Shown one piece after another: positions 47,430 to 54,315 of a stretch of DNA of 64,000 bases. The stretch spans positions 842,001 to 906,000 of the forward strand of contig NZ_SMGO01000002.1 of NCBI RefSeq assembly GCF_004339765.1, in the 5' to 3' direction. The position numbers were made by a program, and so were the translations under genes. Each line of letters begins with the position of its first letter. Position 1 is the stretch's first letter. This DNA is from Albibacterium bauzanense. Lineage in GTDB: Bacteria; Bacteroidota; Bacteroidia; Sphingobacteriales; Sphingobacteriaceae. A model generated the notes under the pieces. The model had not been told where the DNA came from. It did not search any database and saw nothing but the letters and a program-made list of their open reading frames with translations.

Positions 47430-48560
47430 TTAATTGGTTATAAAAAACTCAGATGCTATTTGATCTGCCAATAATTTACCCTTTTGGGTTAAAGTGTAAA
47501 TGTTCTCCTCTTGCTTTATTTTCTCTTCTCCTATGTATTTAGGCAAATACTCATACATAGCTTCCATAAATTCTGAGGGAAAGTGTTGGTTTAAGTAATG
47601 TGTGTCAATGCCCCATTTTGTGCGTAAGGAAGTCATGATATATTCATTGAATTTATCTGCTTCTGTCAATATCTCTTGTTCCATTGGGATTTTACCATCG
47701 ATGATAGCAGAGATGTATTTTGTATTGTTAGCGATATTCCATTGTCTGCTTGTACCATCAAACGAATGGGCAGATGGCCCGATTCCTAAATAAGGAACTC
47801 CTTTCCAGTAGTTGGTGTTGTGTTTGGAGTAGCGTTCGTTTCTAGCATAGTTTGAGATTTCGTATTGTTCGAAGCCATTATTGGTAATCATTTCTGTTAA
47901 TATGAGAAACTGATCGGCGCTTTGCCCTTCGTTCATTGGCTTCTGAACTCCCTTATTGATAAAACTGGCTAAGGCTGTTTGAGGTTCAATAGTCATGCTA
48001 TAGGCAGAGAGATGAGGTATGTTTAGATCGATGATATGCTGGATATTGTTTATCCATTTTTGATTAGTAAGCAATGGGTATCCGTAAATAAGATCGGCAG
48101 TTATATTTTCAAATCCGGCATCTTGGACTCTTTTTATGGCAGATTCTGCTTCCTGGGCATTGTGTGCACGATTCATCCAACGTAAGTCTTCTTCGAAAAA
48201 GGATTGAACCCCAATGCTGAATCGATTGATGAGTGACTCTCTTAGCTCCCTTACTTTTTCTTTTGTCAGATCATCCGGATTGGCTTCTATGGTAATTTCC
48301 GGGTTGGGTGCAACATTAAAATGAGTGTAGATTGTATCTAACAAATGATTAGTTTCACTAGCTGAAAGGAGAGAAGGTGTACCACCGCCTAAGTAAATAC
48401 TTTCTATGGATTGTTCTTTAAGGTAACCTTTACGTAGGATTAACTCTTTTTGCAGCGCTGAAAGCAGCTCTTCTTTGTATTTTAAAGAGGTTGAAAAGTG
48501 AAAGTCACAATAGTGGCATGCTTGTTTGCAAAAAGGGATGTGGATGTAAATACCGGCCAT
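47430..48560 (-). CDS. hemW: Radical SAM haem chaperone HemW
   Basis: The 376-residue protein starts MAGIYIHIPFCKQACHYCDF with the radical SAM cysteines Cys11, Cys15 and Cys18. It then has LGGGTPSLL, EANPDDLT, RFSIGVQSF and a C-terminal HemW domain (LTQKGKLLADQI). HemW proteins deliver haem and lack the extra cysteine of oxygen-independent coproporphyrinogen oxidase HemN; none is seen at that position. It was once annotated as HemN, but the short N-terminus and motifs fit HemW. Confidence 0.92.
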   Translation of the reverse strand: MAGIYIHIPFCKQACHYCDFHFSTSLKYKEELLSALQKELILRKGYLKEQSIESIYLGGGTPSLLSASETNHLLDTIYTHFNVAPNPEITIEANPDDLTKEKVRELRESLINRFSIGVQSFFEEDLRWMNRAHNAQEAESAIKRVQDAGFENITADLIYGYPLLTNQKWINNIQHIIDLNIPHLSAYSMTIEPQTALASFINKGVQKPMNEGQSADQFLILTEMITNNGFEQYEISNYARNERYSKHNTNYWKGVPYLGIGPSAHSFDGTSRQWNIANNTKYISAIIDGKIPMEQEILTEADKFNEYIMTSLRTKWGIDTHYLNQHFPSEFMEAMYEYLPKYIGEEKIKQEENIYTLTQKGKLLADQIASEFFITN

Positions 48561-48639
48561 AAGGCAAAGGTAGAGGAAATTGTGAGTTTCTTGTAATCTT
48601 GCTTATTGCCGCTTAAGTTTTTAACGAACTATTGTTGAA

Positions 48640-49236
48640 TTATAGTTTGATAAAATTCACAAGTGATAAAGCACCTTTTGCCTGTTGAAGTTTACCGCCA
48701 ACAGATAATGAACCTAAGTCAACTGGGGCAAAGCCGATATCCCTTATCATATCACTCAACTGCACCTTGGCTTCTTGGTCATCACCCGACATAAAAAGTA
48801 CACGATGTCCATTTGCTACAACCGGATTCTCTTCAAGTATTTTAAAGTAAAGTGTGTTGAATGCTTTTACTATTCTTGCACCCGGAAGGTAATCCTGTAC
48901 CACCTCGCTGGAAGAACGGTTGCCTAAATCTGCAACCTGAAAATCAGGTGTTATAAAATGGTTGGTGGCATCAATTACAATTTTATTGTTCCAATTTGCA
49001 ATTGGTGTCAGTGCTTTTACTTGTATCCACGGCAATGCTAAGAGAACAATGTCTTCTTGCGCTGCTTCAGTAGCAGTAACCGCCGTTGCACCATTTCCTA
49101 ACTGTAGAATGGTTTCCTTTAATGAGTCAGGATGTTTGCTGTTACTGATTTTTACAGAGTACCCTTTTTTTAACAAGTGTGCTGCAACTGTCTTGCCAAT
49201 ATTACCTGCTCCGATAATTCCTATTGTCTTTTTCAT
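48640..49236 (-). CDS. NADPH-dependent F420 reductase-like oxidoreductase
   Basis: The 198-residue protein has an N-terminal Rossmann fold with IGIIGAGNIGKTVAAHLL and VVLALPWIQV, matching the F420-oxidoreductase/NADP-binding family. Bacteroidota do not generally make F420, so the true electron acceptor is unknown. It follows yceI on the same strand with an 83-bp gap. Both are downstream of a Crp/Fnr gene and a palindromic site. Confidence 0.85.
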   Translation of the reverse strand: MKKTIGIIGAGNIGKTVAAHLLKKGYSVKISNSKHPDSLKETILQLGNGATAVTATEAAQEDIVLLALPWIQVKALTPIANWNNKIVIDATNHFITPDFQVADLGNRSSSEVVQDYLPGARIVKAFNTLYFKILEENPVVANGHRVLFMSGDDQEAKVQLSDMIRDIGFAPVDLGSLSVGGKLQQAKGALSLVNFIKL

Positions 49237-49319
49237 TTTATTTTTAGTTCGTTCCTTTTGTTTTTTTGCATATAGAAACCTTCAAGGTTTATAGATTTTG
49301 AAGGTTTGACTTCCATAAA

Positions 49320-49871
49320 TCATCCTACCGGCACATTGATTTCTTGCTTAATAAATTGTACCTCGCATTGGATTCTTACATCTTCTCCGAGCATCAATCC
49401 GCCGGTTTCCAATGCGACATTAAGGTTAATTCCCCAATCGCTGCGATTAATTTTTCCGCTCACCAAGAATCCTGCTTTTTCTTGCCCTTGTGGATCTTTC
49501 ATTATTCCATTAAATTCCATATTAAGCTTTACTGGTTTTGTAACGCCTTTCATGGTCAAATTTCCATGCAGGTTAAACGATTCATCGTCTATTTGTTCAA
49601 TTTCAGTAGATGTAAACTTTAGCTGAGGGAATTTTTCCACTTCAAAAAAATCTGAACTGCGCAAGTGCTCATCCCGTTGTTCATTATTGGTAGAAATAGA
49701 ATTCATTTCGACAGTGAGATTAATATTCGCCTTACTGAAATCCATTTCTTCGGTTTCCACCTTTGCGCTAAAATTCTTGAACGCACCGGAAATGCTACTG
49801 ATCATAAGATGTTTGATTTTGAAAGTCAATTCACTGTGTGCAGAGTCGAGTAACCATTTTGTTGTTTCCAT
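49320..49871 (-). CDS. YceI family protein
   Basis: From the ATG at 49871 the protein is 183 residues and begins METTKWLLDSAHSELTFKIKHL, the YceI-family start, without a signal peptide. An open frame runs further upstream, but those residues are not YceI-like and pass through the palindromic site region. YceI proteins are lipocalin-like and bind isoprenoid or other lipids. The lack of signal peptide points to a cytoplasmic form. It is the first gene after the Crp/Fnr site and is likely controlled by it. Confidence 0.9.
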   Translation of the reverse strand: METTKWLLDSAHSELTFKIKHLMISSISGAFKNFSAKVETEEMDFSKANINLTVEMNSISTNNEQRDEHLRSSDFFEVEKFPQLKFTSTEIEQIDDESFNLHGNLTMKGVTKPVKLNMEFNGIMKDPQGQEKAGFLVSGKINRSDWGINLNVALETGGLMLGEDVRIQCEVQFIKQEINVPVG

Positions 49872-49956
49872 TTTTCTATAGTTTTTTTGATTATTTAATG
49901 ATTCAAAGATATAGGCATGAAGCAACCTTCTCCAATGACATTTGAAGGAAAAAAGC

Positions 49957-49972
49957 CTTGACATTTGTCAAG
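49957..49972. promoter_or_regulatory. Crp/Fnr-type operator candidate upstream of yceI
   Basis: CTTGACATTTGTCAAG has perfect 7-bp arms separated by TT. It can be read as TTGAC-N4-GTCAA, close to the TTGAT-N4-ATCAA form of Fnr sites. It is 86 bp upstream of the yceI ATG and 20 bp past the end of a Crp/Fnr regulator gene. A second copy of TGACATTTG occurs at 49936-49944, 23 bp from the first. Confidence 0.6.
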
Positions 49973-49991
49973 AGCAATCATTAAAGTCCAA

Positions 49992-50570
49992 TTATTTTTT
50001 TGCGGATTGGCTCCTTATCCTGCTTAAAGTTTCAGCAGATACGCCGAGGTAAGATGCAATCATGTGTAGCGGCACACGATTGCTGATGGAAAGATATTTT
50101 GAAATAAAGTTGCTGTATTTTTCTTCAGCAGATAGAGATATGTTAACATGGATACGCTCCTGCAAAACCACAGCATTTTTTCTAAGTGTTTCATTTACAA
50201 AGTCATTGAAAGCCGGAACAGTCTTGCGGATCATTTCAAAATCTTCTTTCTTCAACAATAAGATTTCACTTTCTTCGATGGCATCAATATCATATTTTGA
50301 AGGCAGGCCTGAGTTCATACTTTCGGAGTCGCCGGTCCAATAATTTTCGGGAGCAAACTGCAAAATGTGTTCCTGACCCTTTTCGTCCACATAATAATAT
50401 CGCAGAAAACCTTTGCATACAAAGGCATGAAAGCGGGAAATATCTCCTGCCTGTAAAAGATATTGTCTTTTTCGTAATTTTTTAAATGACGAAACCGATT
50501 CAATCAACTTATAGTCCTCGTTGGTTAAAGTAATTTTATCTTCTAAATATTTTCGGAAAATGTCAAACAT
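49992..50570 (-). CDS. Crp/Fnr family transcriptional regulator
   Basis: The 192-residue protein has a cyclic-nucleotide-binding-like domain (about 20-130, with YYYVDEKGQEHILQFAPENYWTGD) and a short C-terminal helix-turn-helix (about 160-190) with PLHMIASYLGVSAETLSRIRSQ. No cysteine set for an iron-sulfur cluster is seen, so it is unlikely to be a true Fnr. It precedes yceI and the reductase on the same strand, and a matching palindrome lies between them, so it probably regulates that pair. Its signal is unknown. Confidence 0.9.
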   Translation of the reverse strand: MFDIFRKYLEDKITLTNEDYKLIESVSSFKKLRKRQYLLQAGDISRFHAFVCKGFLRYYYVDEKGQEHILQFAPENYWTGDSESMNSGLPSKYDIDAIEESEILLLKKEDFEMIRKTVPAFNDFVNETLRKNAVVLQERIHVNISLSAEEKYSNFISKYLSISNRVPLHMIASYLGVSAETLSRIRSQSAKK

Positions 50571-51065
50571 TATATTAATGATACATTGGAATAATTAAGT
50601 ATTCTTGTCGGCAATTTATAAATGTTTATGCACAAGATGTCATTTAGGGTGACGTATAACAACACAATTAGCAAAACAGATTTCTCTAAACCGCCTCTAT
50701 ATTCGTATTGCGTAATGCGCATATATAAAATTAGCAATAATTTTGTGAATCATAAAGATAGCTATTTTATGTTTTTCTGGATGGCGAAACATTGATATGT
50801 TTTACTACAGTTTTCATTATTATTTTTTTCGTTATTATTGTTACTTATTAACTATTTTGAGTAACAAAATATTTTTTAACTTTTAAAATCTATGTGTCAA
50901 TGAAAGCTATATACATAAAGCTTTCATCAAGTGTTAGAAAGTTATTATTTTGTTGCGAAAACGAATCGCGATTGTAGTAAGCTGATAGGTACAGGTAAAA
51001 CAGAACTAATGCTCGCTGCTCTAGTTGCAAAAGAAAAGATTAACCTAAATCTAAATATACGAACA
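50571..51065. other. AT-rich non-coding region, 495 bp
   Basis: No gene is recognised here. The region separates the crp gene from the isomerase gene and contains two inverted repeats. TATTTTG/CAAAATA lies at 50853-50871 and is followed by a T run, so it is a weak terminator-like element on the plus strand. ATGAAAGCT/AGCTTTCAT lies at 50900-50927. An open frame from 50931 leads into the isomerase but has no family resemblance before 51066. Confidence 0.5.
50900..50927. repeat. 9-bp inverted repeat upstream of the isomerase gene
   Basis: ATGAAAGCT (50900-50908) and AGCTTTCAT (50919-50927) are perfect arms around ten bases. It is 139 bp upstream of the ATG at 51066. It may be an operator; no T tract follows. 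Confidence 0.4.
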
Positions 51066-51962
51066 ATGGAAATTTTCAACAAACCATCTTCCAGACGTGA
51101 AATGGTCAAAAAAGTAGCCGCAACTTCTTTCACCTTGTTGGTAGGAAATGAGCTTCTGGCAAAGGTATCAAGTGCTCAGCTCACAGGGGACAATTCCTTG
51201 AAAGGGAACATTAATCATTCAGTATGCCGGTGGTGCTACAATTCTTTATCTATGGATGAGCTTTGTAAGTCTGCGAAAGAAATGGGCATTACAGGAATTG
51301 ATCTGGTTGGACCTAAAGATTGGGCGACTGTTAAAAAACACGGGTTAACGGTGGCCTTGGCAGAAGGGGCAGGAAAAGGTATCGGGCAAGGTTTTAACCA
51401 TACTCAATACCATGATGAACTGGTGAAAAGTTATGAAGATATCATTCCCAAAGTTGCCGAAGCGGGCTTTAGTCAAATCATTTGTTTTTCCGGTAATCGA
51501 AATGGATTGGACGACGAGCAGGGAATCCGAAACTGTGTGGCAGGAATCAAACGATTGATGCCAATAGCGGAAAAATATAAAGTGACCATGGTAATGGAAT
51601 TATTAAACAGTAAAGTTGACCATGCCGACTACCATTGTGATCACACCAAGTGGGGTGTTTCTGTCTGTGATGGAGTTGGATCAGAGCGCTTTAAATTGCT
51701 GTATGATATCTATCATATGCAAATTATGGAGGGGAATGTAATTGACACCATAAAAAAGTATCACACCTATTTTTCTCACTATCATACAGGTGGTGTACCC
51801 GGAAGAAACGAGATTGATACTACACAGGAACTGTATTACCCTGCAATCATGAAAGCGATCTTGGATACCGGTTTCAAAGGCTATATTGCCCAGGAATTTA
51901 TTCCGAAACGGAAAGATATACTGGCATCTTTGAAACAAGGAGTAGAGATTTGTGATGTCTGA
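51066..51962 (+). CDS. Hydroxypyruvate isomerase-like TIM barrel protein, Tat-exported
   Basis: The ATG at 51066 starts MEIFNKPSSRREMVKKVAATSF, a twin-arginine signal (SRREMVK) followed by a hydrophobic stretch. An in-frame start at 50931 adds 45 residues without family likeness and would bury the signal. The rest, 298 residues in all, is an AP-endonuclease-2-type TIM barrel. It has metal ligands in MVMELLNSK, YDIYHMQIMEG, YHTGGVPGR and AQEFIP, as in the hydroxypyruvate isomerase family (Hyi/IolI-like). It probably isomerises a sugar acid or ketose outside the cytoplasm; the substrate is unknown. Confidence 0.85.
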   Translation: MEIFNKPSSRREMVKKVAATSFTLLVGNELLAKVSSAQLTGDNSLKGNINHSVCRWCYNSLSMDELCKSAKEMGITGIDLVGPKDWATVKKHGLTVALAEGAGKGIGQGFNHTQYHDELVKSYEDIIPKVAEAGFSQIICFSGNRNGLDDEQGIRNCVAGIKRLMPIAEKYKVTMVMELLNSKVDHADYHCDHTKWGVSVCDGVGSERFKLLYDIYHMQIMEGNVIDTIKKYHTYFSHYHTGGVPGRNEIDTTQELYYPAIMKAILDTGFKGYIAQEFIPKRKDILASLKQGVEICDV

Positions 51963-52087
51963 TGCTTTGGAGGTAAGTGAATTTGAATTTATTCTAATTT
52001 GAGAAATTCGATCAATGGTATATCGCCTAAGTTTGAAAAAGTATCATAGTTTGGTAGTATATATTATAAGCTGGAAAATTTATCATA

Positions 52088-52633
52088 ATGCAGGTATATA
52101 TTTCAATATTGCGAGGAATTAACGTAAGTGGCCATAATCTTGTTAAAATGGACGCCTTACATAGGTCATATGAAAGTCTAGGATTTCAGAATGTAACGAC
52201 TTATAAGCAGAGTGGAAATATGGTTTTTACAGCGGAAGATTCTGAGATTAATGAATTAGAGAAAATTATTTCTGAACAAATTGAGAAAGATTTTGGATTC
52301 GTTGTGTCGGTAATTGTGTTAACGATTGATAGGCTGAAAGAGATAGTCGATAACAATCCATTTTTGAAAGACTCAAGCAAGGATGTTGCCTTTTTGCATG
52401 CAACCTTTTTAGGTTCCAAACCCCTGAGCTATAATCAAAAAGATATCGAAGAAAAAAAGCAAGATGGGGAGGATATCGACTATGCGGACAATGTTGTTTA
52501 TTTATATTGTCCGAATGGATATGGAAGGACGAAACTATCAAATAATTTTTTAGAGACAAAACTTAAGGTTATTGCTACAACAAGAAACTGGAAAACAACG
52601 AGCGAGTTATTAACAATAGCGCAACGGATCTAA
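52088..52633 (+). CDS. DUF1697 domain-containing protein
   Basis: The 181-residue protein matches the DUF1697 family: MQVYISILRGINVSGHN at the start, TYKQSGNMVF, then VIVLTIDRLKEIVDNNPF and TTRNWKTTSELLTIA at the end. No function is known for this family; it is a ferredoxin-like alpha/beta protein, cytoplasmic here. It lies in a string of small plus-strand genes of unrelated families. Confidence 0.88.
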   Translation: MQVYISILRGINVSGHNLVKMDALHRSYESLGFQNVTTYKQSGNMVFTAEDSEINELEKIISEQIEKDFGFVVSVIVLTIDRLKEIVDNNPFLKDSSKDVAFLHATFLGSKPLSYNQKDIEEKKQDGEDIDYADNVVYLYCPNGYGRTKLSNNFLETKLKVIATTRNWKTTSELLTIAQRI

Positions 52634-52669
52634 AGAGATTAATCATGGTTGAAAATTTGTAACCTAAAA

Positions 52670-53377
52670 ATGACTCAAGACACAACTAGAACATCACATA
52701 TCCCAATAATAGATGACCAAATGGTAGAAATACCAAGTGGAGAGATTGAATTAAAAGATGACAGAATAAAGCAGAAATGGACTGTTGTACTGGATAGTTT
52801 TTTACTATCAAAATTTCCAGTGACACAGGATTTATATTTTGAAGTGACAGGAGAGTCTCCAAGTACTTTTAAAGGAAATAGACAACCTGTTGAAACAGTT
52901 AGCTGGAAAGATGCGGTAGTATTTTGTAATTTATTATCAAGGAAGTTAAAATTAAAACCCTATTATATTCTTGATAAGGATAGTAAATATGTGAAATCCG
53001 ATTTAAACTCTAATGGTTTTCGATTACCAACAGAAGCAGAATGGGAATATGCTTGTAAAGCAAGAACTACAGGAGTTAGATACGGTAATTTGGATTTGAT
53101 TGCCTGGTATAAAAGTAATTCAGGAAAAGTAACTCATGATGTTGGAATGAAGGAGCCAAATTTATGGGGATTATATGATATGTTGGGCAACGTTTGGGAA
53201 TGGTGCTCGGACTTATATGATACAGAAGTATATGGTTCATATCGTATTTTTAGGGGAGGTGGTTGGTGTGATGAAGAAAGAGGTTGTATGGCAACTAATC
53301 GAAGACGTAGCCACCCAACTTTTAAAATTGATGATCTTGGATTTCGAATTGCAAGAAATGTAAAAAGAGATTTATGA
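52670..53377 (+). CDS. SUMF1/formylglycine-generating-like protein, second catalytic Cys absent
   Basis: The ATG at 52670 gives 235 residues. The sequence matches the SUMF1 (FGE-sulfatase) fold: SKFPVTQDLYFEVTGESPS, VETVSWKDAVVFCNLLS, RLPTEAEWEYACKA, GLYDMLGNVWEWCSDLY and RGGGWCDEERGC. True formylglycine-generating enzymes have two catalytic cysteines five residues apart near the C-terminus. Here the first is in place (RGCMATNRRRS) but the second is Arg. It is therefore more likely a SUMF1-like non-FGE enzyme. It overlaps the following truncated DJ-1 gene by four bases (ATGA). Confidence 0.82.
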   Translation: MTQDTTRTSHIPIIDDQMVEIPSGEIELKDDRIKQKWTVVLDSFLLSKFPVTQDLYFEVTGESPSTFKGNRQPVETVSWKDAVVFCNLLSRKLKLKPYYILDKDSKYVKSDLNSNGFRLPTEAEWEYACKARTTGVRYGNLDLIAWYKSNSGKVTHDVGMKEPNLWGLYDMLGNVWEWCSDLYDTEVYGSYRIFRGGGWCDEERGCMATNRRRSHPTFKIDDLGFRIARNVKRDL

Positions 53378-53691
53378 ATGTAGGAGTTTTGCTTTTTGAA
53401 GATTTTGAAACCTTGGATGTTTTTGGGCCTGTAGAAATTTTAGGACGACTTAAAGATTTCTATACAATAACTTTTTATTCGCTGTATGGAGGACTGATTA
53501 AGAATAGTCACAATGTCTCAATTTTGACAGAAAAGCTTGAAAGGGCTGACAAAAGGGTGGAAATCTTTTTAATCCCTGGAGGCTTAGGTACACGAAAAGA
53601 AGTTGATAACGTTTTACTCATTGATAAAATTAAGCAAATTGAATATAATTGGATAGAGAATAAAGATAATGATAGTTTCAGTGTTTCTTAA
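53374..53691 (+). pseudogene. Truncated DJ-1/PfpI family gene, N-terminal half only
   Basis: The 105 residues match the first half of DJ-1/PfpI proteins: MNVGVLLFEDFETLDVFGPVEIL and FLIPGGLGTRKEVDN. The reading frame then loses family likeness (about residue 95) and stops, before the nucleophile cysteine and the second half of the fold, which normally need about 190 residues. No remnant of the missing part is seen in the 56 bp before the next gene. Loss by deletion is the likely cause. It overlaps the SUMF1-like gene by four bases. Confidence 0.65.
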
Positions 53692-53747
53692 ACTACCAAA
53701 TATTAGTAAAAAATTGTTAGTAATATCCCTAAGGAGATTTTAGTATA

Positions 53748-54239
53748 ATGAGTATAATTGAACAAATAGCCAAACATTTTAGAGATGTTTATTTTGGAGG
53801 TAATTGGACGGCAGTCAATCTTAAAGACACACTAGCTGATATAAGTTGGGAAGAGGCGATAACAGAAGTTCATGGTTTAAATACTATTGCAGCCTTGGTT
53901 TTCCATAGCAACTATTATGTGAGTTCTGTTTTAAAAGTATTACAAGGAGGGCCATTAAATGCGAGCGATAAGTTAAGCTTTGATCTCGCTCCTATAACTT
54001 CCTCTAGTGAGTGGCAAGGATTAGTAATTAAAGCTATGAATGAAGCTGAATTATTTGCTTTGCAAATTGAGCAATTAGAAGAAGCAAAATTAATTGAAGA
54101 TTTTGTAGACCCTAAATATGGCAATTATTATAGAAATATACTTGGAATTATAGAACATACGCATTATCACCTTGGGCAGATTTCTCTAATAAAGAAAATT
54201 TTAAGTGATATGAAGGTTAGCCGAAAGATGAAATTATAA
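53748..54239 (+). CDS. DinB-family (YfiT-like four-helix) metalloprotein
   Basis: The 163-residue protein has the DinB fold with three histidines that can bind a metal: His53 (ALVFHSNYY), His137 and His141 (EHTHYHLGQ). DinB proteins act in thiol or detoxification chemistry; the role here is unknown. It is preceded by AAGGAG at 53731-53736, eleven bases before the ATG, a Shine-Dalgarno-like sequence that is unusual for this group. It follows a broken DJ-1 gene. Confidence 0.85.
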   Translation: MSIIEQIAKHFRDVYFGGNWTAVNLKDTLADISWEEAITEVHGLNTIAALVFHSNYYVSSVLKVLQGGPLNASDKLSFDLAPITSSSEWQGLVIKAMNEAELFALQIEQLEEAKLIEDFVDPKYGNYYRNILGIIEHTHYHLGQISLIKKILSDMKVSRKMKL

Positions 54240-54315
54240 GAGAAAAGATATAACTACATGTTAATCTACAGTTAATATACGTACTGTATCCTTGTGCAAA
54301 ATTTAAATAATAGAT

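Noticed and set aside
49872-49964. N-terminal extension of the YceI protein from an upstream start at 49964
   Set aside because: The extra residues are unlike the family, run through the operator region, and the ATG at 49871 gives the standard start.
50861-50900. A third GTAACA box upstream of the isomerase gene, as a possible ECF promoter
   Set aside because: No second box matching GATCT(A/G)TCTAA lies at the distance seen in the two good copies.
52266-52559. A 97-codon minus-strand frame
   Set aside because: Antisense to the DUF1697 gene with no recognisable features.
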